Positions 1-7,048 of a DNA stretch of 35,415 nucleotides are shown here, piece after piece. The stretch is from Pleurocapsaceae cyanobacterium CSU_1_1 (GTDB lineage Bacteria > Cyanobacteriota > Cyanobacteriia > Cyanobacteriales > Xenococcaceae). How positions within the stretch are numbered: the stretch's first letter is position 1; the number at the start of each line of letters is the position of its first letter. The notes under the pieces were generated by a model. That model did not search any database. It saw only the letters and a list, made by a program, of their open reading frames with translations, and was not told the DNA's origin. The stretch is taken from assembly GCA_012034765.1 (NCBI GenBank), contig JAAUOU010000043.1:1-35415 (forward strand), written 5' to 3'. Position numbers and translations under genes: made by a program.

Positions 1-1
1 A

Positions 2-1365
2 TTAAATAATACTCAGATTGAACAGTCGCATGTCCCTAAAGGATACCGCTCCGCATATAGCGGAGACTTTGCCTCATCGCCAAGGTCAAACAAAGTTCTC
101 CAAATCTGGTGGGATAAGGGATATAGTCCCGAAGAAGATGCAGCCTTACAAAGGCTAGTCAAAAGTGGTCACAAAAGACTGGTCATAAGGTAGAAATTGA
201 TTTTTATACCTTAGATCAACGTTCAGCAAAGCCACAAAGATACCTTCAAGGTGGTGAAACCCCCGATATCTTTATGAGTTTCAAAGCAGAAAGCACTCTT
301 AATCCCAAACTGGCGTGGGAGGGTAAATTAATTGATGTATCTAGTGTGATTGAGCCAGTTAAAAAACTATATGAGCCTAGAGCTTTAGCAACAGGCTATT
401 ACTATAATAATGTCGAGCAAAAGTATAGTTACTATGCAGTTCCTATTCATAGAGCAGCACTTCACATTTATTATTGGAAAGACTTAGTAGAAAAAACTGG
501 TCGTACCGCAACAGATATTCCTCAAGATTGGGATGGTTTTTGGCAATTTTGGTTAGATGTGGCAAAAGATTTAAAAAATCAACATCAACAAGATATTTTT
601 CCGATTGGTTTGCCGATGTCTGTAGAAGCAGGGGATACCTATCAGGCTTTTGAGTCTATTTTAGAAGCTTATAATGTCAAATTAGTAGACGAAGAGGGAA
701 ATTTATTAGTAGACGATCCCCAAGTACGTCAGGGTATTATTCAATGCCTAGATTGGTATACACAGTTCTATTTGCAAGGATATATCCCCAAAGATGCAGT
801 AGATTGGAACAATGCTGCCAATAACCATCAACTGCTAAATCGCGAAATACTGACTACTACTAACGCTACTCTTTCAATTCCTGCTGCCTTACGTCAAGAC
901 AGTAACGCTTATCGTAATCAATTGGGTATTGTAGAATTACCCAACAAACCCAATGGTGAACCAATGCGCCATATATTTTTTGTAGAGCAAGCGGTTATTT
1001 TCGACGGAGCAAAAGATCCCGAGTTGGCAAAAGATTTTTTAAGATATTTAATACAACCAAAAGTGATTAACACTTTTCTTAAAGAATCAGGCAGACACTC
1101 TCCAGCATATATATCACTTTACGATGATCCTTATTGGACTAACCCTGAAGATCCTCATACTTCCACAGTCACTAAAACCTTAACTAAAAGTAAAATTCGT
1201 CCTATTTATCCTGCTAATAGTCCTGCTTACAGCATTGTACTTCAAGAGAATATTTGGGGTCAGAGTTTGAAAAAAATTGTCTTGAATAATATTACTCCTG
1301 AACAAGCAGCGGATGAAGCAATCGCTAGAATCAAAGAAATTTTTGCCGAATGGGATGAGCAATAA
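2..1365 (+). pseudogene. Periplasmic sugar-type substrate-binding protein, copy 1 (left-truncated, frameshifted)
   Basis: Homologue of the next gene and of family 1 extracellular solute-binding proteins, which deliver a solute (often a sugar) to an ABC permease. The reading frame is open from base 2 and includes KVLQIWWDKGYSPEEDAAL, which matches VNIWWEQGFNLEEDRAL of copy 2, so the true start lies left of the window. It hits TAG at 197-199. The run of four A at 161-164 would need a fifth A to continue as LVKKWSQKTGHKVEIDFYT, after which the frame is open to TAA at 1363-1365. An ATG at 274 opens the downstream part, but that product would lack the N-terminal lobe and the export signal. The C-terminus (IFAEWDEQ) is identical to copy 2. 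No permease or ATPase gene lies nearby, so the substrate is unknown. It is a decayed gene, a slippage-tolerant gene or a sequencing error. Confidence 0.8.
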
Positions 1366-1396
1366 TCAGTTTTTTTTCGTTTATTTCTGAATTTAA

Positions 1397-1414
1397 TCTC
1401 TAGTTCTTCCCGAT
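1397..1414 (+). promoter_or_regulatory. 18-bp upstream motif, copy A
   Basis: TCTCTAGTTCTTCCCGAT lies 61 nt before the ATG of the second substrate-binding gene. It is one of four near-identical copies in the first 6.7 kb, each shortly before a start codon on this strand. Copies A and B also belong to homologous flanks of a tandem duplication, so their similarity is partly descent. The function is inferred from position only. Confidence 0.35.
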
Positions 1415-1475
1415 TTAAGCATAAGCTGAAGGGCGATTTATTTTTGATCGCTGTTGACTTTACTAGGTTCTTGGT

Positions 1476-2897
1476 ATGAGGAAAAGCAGGAGAAATTGTC
1501 TTAAAGCTAACTTGATCGAGATTGTATTAGCGATCGCAATTATCTTGATCTCGGCAGCCTGCTCAAATATTTTCCCACCCGATCCTCAAATAACTAACGA
1601 GTCGGTCATCAAATCAAACGAAGTTAATATTTGGTGGGAACAGGGTTTCAATCTCGAAGAAGATCGGGCGCTTCAGACTGTGGTTAACAACTGGCAAAAT
1701 CAAACTGGTTACAAAGCCAAATTATCTTTTTTTACCAATGATGAGTTGATCCCCAAGGTTGAACGAGCAGTTGCAGCAAATCAGCTTCCAGACTTGATGA
1801 TGAGTGGCAAAGGCAATCAAGTACTTTATCCTCGTTTAGCTTGGCAAGATCGGCTAGAGGACGTTTCGGATATGATTGAACCAATTCAAAATGATTATTC
1901 AGAGGAAATTCTTCAAGCAATTACTTACAGCAATAATCACCAAAGGAAACACAGCTATTATGGAGTACCTGTTCATCAAACTACTATCTTTATTTTTTAC
2001 TGGCAACAACTATTAGCTTCAATAGGCTTGAATCCAAGTGATATTCCGCAAAATTGGGATGATTTCTGGCAGTTTTGGCAACAAGCGCAAGTTAAACTCA
2101 AAAAACAGAATTTAGACATTTATAGTTTAGGATTGCCTCTGGCTGGAGATAAAAGAGCAGATGATACTCATTATCTATTTGAACAAATTCTCGAAGCAAA
2201 TAATATCAATCTACTAAACGATCAAGGTGAATTAGAGATCGATCGCCCGAAGATACGACAGGGCATTATTAAATGTTTAAACTGGTATGCTCAATTGTAT
2301 CGACAGGGGTACATTCCACCCGATGCAGTTAACTGGTCGAATACTGATAATAATCGTAATTTACTCAATCGCCTGGTTTTAATGACTCCTAATGCCACCC
2401 TTTCGATTCCAGCAACTGTACATCAAGATGCAGATACTTATTACAATCAGCTAGGTATTACGGGATTTCCTCATAAACCTAATGGTGAATCCATGCGCTA
2501 CCTATTATCCATTAGACAGGCGGTAATCTTTAAAAATTCCCCTCATAAATCTTTAGCCAAAAACTTTATTCGTTATTTTATCCAGCCTCAAGTCACAATT
2601 GACTATCTCAAAGCCACTCATGGCAGAGGTCAACCAGTCCGCAAGTCTGTCTGGTCAGATCCTTTTTGGCAAAACACCAAAGATCCTTATCTTGCTACTG
2701 TTACCAAGATTCTTACCCAGGAACAAACACGTCTTTCTTATGAAGTCGAGCATCCTGCCTATAGCCAAGTTTTAGCTGAAAACGTTTGGGGTCAAGCTCT
2801 TACTCAAGTAACTGCTGGGAAAGTTAAACCCGAACAAGCAGCAAAAAAAGCGATCGCCAGAATCAAAGATATTTTTGCTGAATGGGATGAGCAATGA
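1476..2897 (+). CDS. ABC transporter substrate-binding lipoprotein, family 1 (copy 2)
   Basis: This 473-residue extracellular solute-binding protein probably captures a sugar-like solute in the periplasm for an ABC importer. The N-terminus is basic (MRKSRR), followed by a hydrophobic stretch at about 13-28 and a lipobox-like ISAAC with Cys29, so it is likely a lipoprotein. The mature part begins with the WWEQGF segment typical of this family and has conserved aromatic patches (NWDDFWQFW, about 195-203). It is a tandem paralogue of the upstream broken copy, and by eye about half the residues agree, with an identical C-terminal octamer. The stop codon TGA falls inside the first units of the heptamer array that follows. 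Ribosome binding upstream of the ATG is weak. No transporter membrane genes are adjacent, so the substrate cannot be inferred. Confidence 0.85.
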   Translation: MRKSRRNCLKANLIEIVLAIAIILISAACSNIFPPDPQITNESVIKSNEVNIWWEQGFNLEEDRALQTVVNNWQNQTGYKAKLSFFTNDELIPKVERAVAANQLPDLMMSGKGNQVLYPRLAWQDRLEDVSDMIEPIQNDYSEEILQAITYSNNHQRKHSYYGVPVHQTTIFIFYWQQLLASIGLNPSDIPQNWDDFWQFWQQAQVKLKKQNLDIYSLGLPLAGDKRADDTHYLFEQILEANNINLLNDQGELEIDRPKIRQGIIKCLNWYAQLYRQGYIPPDAVNWSNTDNNRNLLNRLVLMTPNATLSIPATVHQDADTYYNQLGITGFPHKPNGESMRYLLSIRQAVIFKNSPHKSLAKNFIRYFIQPQVTIDYLKATHGRGQPVRKSVWSDPFWQNTKDPYLATVTKILTQEQTRLSYEVEHPAYSQVLAENVWGQALTQVTAGKVKPEQAAKKAIARIKDIFAEWDEQ

Positions 2898-3018
2898 ACA
2901 ATGAGCAATGAGCAATGAACAGTGAACAATGAACAGTGAACAGTGAACAATGAGCAATGAGCAATGAACAGTGAGTAATCAGTAATCAGTAATCAGTAAT
3001 CAGTAATCAGTAATCAGT
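2888..3018 (+). repeat. Heptanucleotide tandem repeat array (18 units plus partial)
   Basis: Eighteen perfect-length 7-mers run from 2888 to 3013 with a partial unit after them. The first twelve are TGAGCAA, TGAACAA or TGAACAG; unit 13 is TGAGTAA; the last five are TCAGTAA. The first unit overlaps the last codons of the upstream gene, and the second supplies its TGA stop. Arrays of this kind (short tandemly repeated repeats) are known in cyanobacterial intergenic DNA. There are no spacers, so it is not a CRISPR. Confidence 0.95.
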
Positions 3019-3045
3019 TTTTTTCTCTTTTATTTCCCGATTTAA

Positions 3046-3063
3046 TCTCTAGCTCTTCTCGAT
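3046..3063 (+). promoter_or_regulatory. 18-bp upstream motif, copy B
   Basis: TCTCTAGCTCTTCTCGAT lies 61 nt before the ATG of the RTX-like gene, the same distance as copy A from its gene. It sits in the flank duplicated along with the substrate-binding gene. Function inferred only. Confidence 0.35.
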
Positions 3064-3124
3064 TGCTTCATAAAGTATAAACAGTCAAACATCTGACTAA
3101 TACTTACTACGGAGAAAACAAAAT

Positions 3125-3904
3125 ATGTCTACTAATTACAACGAACCAAAGAAAGCCTACGAAGCTCCAAAATATGAAGCTCCCAAAAAAGAATACGAAT
3201 ATGAAGAATATCAGCCTAGCCAAGAATACTACGAACCTCCTGCCAAAAAAGATGTATATGTAGATTCTTATTGGACACCTACCTATGAATATATACAAGA
3301 CAAATATTCTGAGGAAAAGTATCCCGAAAAACAGTATGTGCCTGAGAAAACTGAAGAAGGTTACGGCACAGGAAAAGCAGACTATTTAATCGCTAATGAA
3401 TATAACAATGTTCTGGAAACTTACGCCAAAAATGATGTTATAGAAGCTGGTTACGGCAGCGATAAAATTGATGCTGGTAAAGGTGATGATTGGCTTTGGG
3501 GTATTAATAAAGAGCATAATGCTGACGATAAAAAATATGCTCAAGACGATTATAAGGAGGTAGATTGGATGACTGGCGGTAAGGGTAAAGATATTTATGC
3601 CCTTGGCACTGAAAAATATGCTCACTACGCAACTAATGGAGAAAAAGACTATGCAGTAATTACCGACTATACAGCAGGAAAAGATGCTGTCATGTTACAT
3701 GGTGCTTCAGAAAATTATGTAGTGGGAGAAAGCTCATCCTTAGAAAAAGATGGAGCTATGGGCGATAAAGCAGCATCTATTTACTGGGATCAAGACAAAA
3801 ACGGTTCTTATTCTAAAGGAGATGATATGGTAGCTGTTTTTGAGGGCTACAGTGCTAATGAAATTACTGCTGCTAAAGATAGTTTTGTTTATGTAGCAGC
3901 TTAA
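3125..3904 (+). CDS. Tyr-rich RTX-like calcium-binding protein, probably secreted
   Basis: This is a 259-residue protein with no Cys and no N-terminal signal peptide. Residues 1-80 are low complexity and carry 16 Tyr with many Glu, Lys and Pro, including a repeated YEAPK motif. Residues 103-126 contain two RTX-type nonapeptides (GYGSDKIDA, GKGDDWLWG), and MTGGKGKDIYALG (149-161) followed by YAVITDYTAGKDAVMLHG resembles the C-terminal part of cyanobacterial RTX proteins, in which a C-terminal signal directs type I export and Ca2+ drives folding outside the cell. A good GGAG sits 10 nt before the ATG. It has its own terminator and is followed by a prolyl isomerase. The N-terminal domain is unlike anything I recognise; a surface or matrix structural role is inference. 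Confidence 0.75.
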   Translation: MSTNYNEPKKAYEAPKYEAPKKEYEYEEYQPSQEYYEPPAKKDVYVDSYWTPTYEYIQDKYSEEKYPEKQYVPEKTEEGYGTGKADYLIANEYNNVLETYAKNDVIEAGYGSDKIDAGKGDDWLWGINKEHNADDKKYAQDDYKEVDWMTGGKGKDIYALGTEKYAHYATNGEKDYAVITDYTAGKDAVMLHGASENYVVGESSSLEKDGAMGDKAASIYWDQDKNGSYSKGDDMVAVFEGYSANEITAAKDSFVYVAA

Positions 3905-3963
3905 TCTTAATCTTTAGTTGTTTAAAGCTATAAACTGTAGGCAATAATTACATACTAAGAATG

Positions 3964-3993
3964 AGCCAGGGTAGTCTTTACCTTGGCTTTTTA
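3964..3993 (+). terminator. Rho-independent terminator of the RTX-like gene
   Basis: AGCCAGGGTA (3964-3973) pairs with TACCTTGGCT (3979-3988) across a 5-nt loop, with one G-T pair, and is followed by a T-rich tract. It lies 60 nt after the stop of the RTX-like gene and separates it from the next gene. Confidence 0.85.
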
Positions 3994-4044
3994 TTTTAAT
4001 AAGCTATTAGCTTTGGTTAACAATTGTGCTTTCAATATTAGTAA

Positions 4045-4073
4045 TTAAAGACCATCAAATCAAAAATTATAAT
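4045..4073 (+). promoter_or_regulatory. Candidate sigma-70-type promoter for the prolyl isomerase gene
   Basis: TTAAAG (4045-4050) and a perfect TATAAT (4068-4073) are spaced by 17 nt, about 135 nt before the ATG at 4208. The -35 box is weak. The rest of the 303-nt gap holds the terminator above, a small AAAGCT/AGCTTT hairpin at 4098-4112 and motif copy C. Confidence 0.35.
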
Positions 4074-4146
4074 AGGGGTATTTAACCCAATTAGCTGAAA
4101 GCTAAAAGCTTTTTGTTGCATATATAATTGTTTTTCAAGCAAGATT

Positions 4147-4164
4147 TCTCTAGATATTCCCGAT
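4147..4164 (+). promoter_or_regulatory. 18-bp upstream motif, copy C
   Basis: TCTCTAGATATTCCCGAT lies 43 nt before the ATG of the prolyl isomerase gene, downstream of a possible TATAAT box, so it would be in the 5' leader if that promoter is used. Outside the SBP duplication, this copy and copy D are the more telling ones. Confidence 0.4.
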
Positions 4165-4207
4165 CGCTGTATATTTTTAAGTTATTAAAGCTTATGGAAT
4201 TAAAATT

Positions 4208-4942
4208 ATGAATACTGCTTTACAAATAAAAGACCATACAATTACCGCAGCAGAGATCATTCCTTTGTTAGATAATTATCGAATGCTACCACAGTTTTTA
4301 CGGGAAGTAATTATCGATCGCGCTATTGTTAATATTGAATATACCGCAGCAGAATTTGCTAATGTCTATCAAGATTTTCTTCAACAATATCAGTTAGAAT
4401 CAGCAAGTAAACTAGAGACTTGGATGAACAAGAGGAGTATAACTAAAGCTCAGTTAGAAGCTCGAATGATTAGGAATATTAAGTTAGATAAATTTAAACA
4501 AGAGCAATGGGGACACCAACTAGAATCTTATTTTCTAGAGCGTAAATTGGCTTTTGAGCAAGCGGTTTTTTCGCTAATTAGAGTTAAATCGGTAGGAATG
4601 GCAAGAGAACTATATCATCGTCTTCAAGAAGGAGAAAACTCTTTTGCTGAATTAGCTAAATTATATTCTCTGGGTGAAGAAGCTAATAATAATGGTTTGG
4701 TCGGTTTGGTAAAGCTGATCGATCTTCATCATATTCTGGCTCAAATGCTCCATCGCAGCCAACCAGGACAACTATTACCCCCCAGACAAATTGAAGATCA
4801 TTGGGTAATTGTGCGTCTAGAAAAATATCTCCCAGCTAGACTAGACAAAGCCATGGGCGAACGGTTGTTAAATGAATTGTGCGATCGCTGGTTAGAAAAA
4901 CAATTAGCCACCATTAATAGTAGTAAAATTAACGCAGTGTAG
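4208..4942 (+). CDS. Parvulin-type peptidyl-prolyl cis-trans isomerase (SurA/PpiC-like)
   Basis: This is a 244-residue protein with an N-terminal helical SurA-like chaperone part (about 1-110) and a divergent parvulin domain (about 118-210). Landmarks are VFSLIRVKSVGMARELYHRL, FAELAKLYS, GLVGLV and the closing HWVIVRLEKYLPARL. Parvulins isomerise Xaa-Pro bonds and help folding of exported proteins. There is no signal peptide, so it acts in the cytoplasm unless exported unusually. In cyanobacteria, genes of this type often accompany type I secretion or RTX genes, which fits the RTX-like neighbour. The next gene starts only 10-25 nt after its stop, so the two may be cotranscribed. No clear Shine-Dalgarno sequence precedes the ATG. 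Confidence 0.75.
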   Translation: MNTALQIKDHTITAAEIIPLLDNYRMLPQFLREVIIDRAIVNIEYTAAEFANVYQDFLQQYQLESASKLETWMNKRSITKAQLEARMIRNIKLDKFKQEQWGHQLESYFLERKLAFEQAVFSLIRVKSVGMARELYHRLQEGENSFAELAKLYSLGEEANNNGLVGLVKLIDLHHILAQMLHRSQPGQLLPPRQIEDHWVIVRLEKYLPARLDKAMGERLLNELCDRWLEKQLATINSSKINAV

Positions 4943-4967
4943 TTCTTTATTTTTGATTCCCAATTCA

Positions 4968-6566
4968 ATGCCGAGAGAACGCAACCATCAACCCAAAGCT
5001 GACATCTTAGCCATCGATGACACTCCCGAAAATTTGGCTTTGTTGTCTCAAATGCTGACGGAAAAAGGTTATAAGGTTCGTAGCGTCACCAAGGGATCTA
5101 CTGCTATTAGGGGAGCGGTTTTTGCCCCGCCAGACCTAATTTTGCTAGATGTGAAAATGCCCGAAATGAATGGCTATGAAGTATGTCAGCAACTCAAGGC
5201 AAACGATCGCACTCGTGATATTCCGATTATTTTTATTAGTGCATTAGGAGATATCTTTGATAAGGTCAAAGCGTTTCAGGTTGGTGGCGTAGACTATATT
5301 ACCAAACCATTTCAAATTGAAGAAGTCTTGGCGAGGTTAGATACTCATTTAACCATTCGCCATCTTCAAATTAGGCTGGAAGTTCAAAATAGCCAGCTAC
5401 AGCAGCAAATAGCCGAAAAAACCGCAGCCGAAGACAAGTTTGCTAAAGCCTTTCGTGCTTGTCCTAATCCCATCGCGATCGCTACTTACGACTCAGGACA
5501 AGTATTAGAAATCAATCGAAGTTTCTTGCAAATGAGTGGTTATAACGCAGCAGAAGTAATTAATAGAAATATCCCACAGATTTACTCCAGTTCAGCTTTA
5601 GCAGTGTACCAGCAAGCAGTAAAAAAGTGTGATTCCCAAGGGTTTGTTCACAACTTAGAATTAGAATTTCCGACAAAATCGGGTCAAGTTAAAACAGTAT
5701 TGCTTTCAATGGAGTTAATTAAACTAGATGGTCATAAATGCACCCTGCAAATTTTGAACGATATTACCGAACGCAAACGCTTAGAAAATGAATTTATCTC
5801 CTTAGTCAGTCATGAACTACGAACTCCCATGACTTCAACAATTGGCGCTTTAGATTTATTAAATTCTGGTCAACTAGGTACCTTGAGCGATCGCGGAAAA
5901 CAAATTCTCCAGGTAGCCATACGCAATAGCGAACGTTTGATCCGTTTGGTGAACGATATCCTCGATCTAGAACGAATGAAATCAGGCAAAATTGCCATCA
6001 AACCAACAACTTGCAATCTACAACCATTGCTAATTCAAGCTACGGAAATTATGCAAGCAATGGCAGAAAAAGCTCAAGTTCAATTGATCCTAGAAGAACC
6101 TTGTGATATTTCTCTCCACCTAGATTCAGATCGCATGTTGCAAACATTAACTAACTTACTTAGTAATGCGATTAAATTTACCGAACTTGGAGGTAGAGTT
6201 AGCTTAAAGGCTATTGTTCAACAAGATTTCTGTCAGATAATTATTCGAGATACTGGTAGAGGTATCCCTGAAGATAAACTAGAGTCGATATTTGAACGTT
6301 TTCAACAGGTAGATGCTTCTGATTCTCGTACCAAAGGAGGAACAGGTTTGGGACTAGCGATCTGTCGTCATATTATTGAGGAACATAAAGGCAAGATTTG
6401 GGTAGAGAGTGTGTTGGGCAAAGGAAGCTCCTTTTACATTAATTTGCCTATAGAAAATACATCATCTTCAAATTTACTAGATCTTTATAGTGCTGCTGCT
6501 GATGTTGAATTTGCGGTTGGCGATCGCGGAATTTCTGATGAGATGGATGATGATACCAATTCTTAA
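4968..6566 (+). CDS. Hybrid sensor: receiver-PAS-histidine kinase
   Basis: Numbered from ATG 4968 (532 residues; a TTG at 4953 would add five). The receiver domain (about 12-130) has the acidic pair in AIDDTPEN, phospho-acceptor Asp61 in LILLDVKMP and Lys113 in YITKPF. A short coiled linker leads to a PAS domain (about 158-270, NPIAIATYDSGQVLEINRSF). HisKA has His282 in SLVSHELRTPM, and HATPase_c has N400 (LLSNAIKFT), DTGRGIP (428-434) and GTGLGL (458-463). All catalytic residues are present, so it should be an active soluble kinase; no membrane segment is seen. REC-first kinases usually receive phosphate or a signal from another kinase. It follows the prolyl isomerase gene closely and is followed by a single-domain response regulator, a possible partner. 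The sensed signal is unknown. Confidence 0.9.
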   Translation: MPRERNHQPKADILAIDDTPENLALLSQMLTEKGYKVRSVTKGSTAIRGAVFAPPDLILLDVKMPEMNGYEVCQQLKANDRTRDIPIIFISALGDIFDKVKAFQVGGVDYITKPFQIEEVLARLDTHLTIRHLQIRLEVQNSQLQQQIAEKTAAEDKFAKAFRACPNPIAIATYDSGQVLEINRSFLQMSGYNAAEVINRNIPQIYSSSALAVYQQAVKKCDSQGFVHNLELEFPTKSGQVKTVLLSMELIKLDGHKCTLQILNDITERKRLENEFISLVSHELRTPMTSTIGALDLLNSGQLGTLSDRGKQILQVAIRNSERLIRLVNDILDLERMKSGKIAIKPTTCNLQPLLIQATEIMQAMAEKAQVQLILEEPCDISLHLDSDRMLQTLTNLLSNAIKFTELGGRVSLKAIVQQDFCQIIIRDTGRGIPEDKLESIFERFQQVDASDSRTKGGTGLGLAICRHIIEEHKGKIWVESVLGKGSSFYINLPIENTSSSNLLDLYSAAADVEFAVGDRGISDEMDDDTNS

Positions 6567-6586
6567 AAATAGCTGGAGAGATAAAT

Positions 6587-6604
6587 TCTCTAAATATTCC
6601 CGAT
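6587..6604 (+). promoter_or_regulatory. 18-bp upstream motif, copy D
   Basis: TCTCTAAATATTCCCGAT lies 48 nt before the ATG of the response regulator gene, in the 86-nt gap after the kinase gene. It differs from copy C at one base and, like it, runs into CGC to make a near-HIP1 end. This suggests the regulator can be controlled separately from the kinase. Confidence 0.4.
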
Positions 6605-6652
6605 CGCAGTTTAAATTAATTAAATTCCATTTAATTATGACAGCTAAACAAC

Positions 6653-7048
6653 ATGAGTAAAAGCATTTTAATTATTGATGATGAAGAAGATGTCAAAGAT
6701 ATTGCTCAGATGGGATTGGAAATGGCAACAGATTGGCAGGTGATTACAGCCAGTACAGGCAAAGAAGGATTAGATTTAGCCAAAAGTAGCCAACCAAATG
6801 TGATTCTCTTAGATTTAATGATGCCTGAATGGGATGGGAAAGAAACCCTCAGACACCTCAAAGCCGATCAAAGTACAGCCACTATTCCTGTAATTCTGAT
6901 GACTGCTAAAACCCAATCAGCGATCGCACCTGAATTGACTGAATTAGATTTAGCTGGCGTAATCACCAAACCATTTCGTCCTTTGGAGTTACCAGAACAA
7001 ATATCTCAGATTTTGAGTAGGGGCGAACGGCCGTTCGCCCCTACTTAA
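6653..7048 (+). CDS. Single-domain response regulator (CheY-like)
   Basis: This 131-residue receiver domain has no output domain. It carries the acidic triad in LIIDDEEDV, phospho-acceptor Asp54 (LLDLMMPEWDG), Thr in LMTAKT and Lys106 in ITKPFRP, so phosphorylation should work. It lies 86 nt after a REC-PAS-kinase gene and probably relays phosphate in that pathway or signals by protein contact. Its last residues (GERPFAP) are encoded by a 30-bp palindromic repeat, so the native C-terminus was probably altered by the repeat's insertion. Its TAA overlaps the stop of the convergent regulator gene by two bases. Confidence 0.88.
   Translation: MSKSILIIDDEEDVKDIAQMGLEMATDWQVITASTGKEGLDLAKSSQPNVILLDLMMPEWDGKETLRHLKADQSTATIPVILMTAKTQSAIAPELTELDLAGVITKPFRPLELPEQISQILSRGERPFAPT
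7016..7045. repeat. 30-bp perfect palindrome (dispersed repeat, copy 1)
   Basis: AGTAGGGGCGAACGG is followed immediately by its exact reverse complement. It lies at the meeting point of two convergent genes and forms the end of the upstream reading frame. A second copy with the same arms lies at 25173-25200. It could form a strong hairpin on either transcript and act as a bidirectional terminator. Palindromes with a GGGGCGAA arm are, from memory, common dispersed repeats in cyanobacterial genomes. Confidence 0.9.

Noticed and set aside
2888-3018. Possible CRISPR array
   Set aside because: Units are seven bases and contiguous with no spacers, and no cas genes are near.
3107-3298. Minus-strand open frame in the RTX-like gene
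   Set aside because: It is antisense to the low-complexity Tyr/Lys-rich coding region and reads as an artificial hydrophobic string.
4953-4967. TTG start for the hybrid kinase
   Set aside because: Neither start has a ribosome-binding site; ATG 4968 is the commoner codon and keeps the whole receiver domain.
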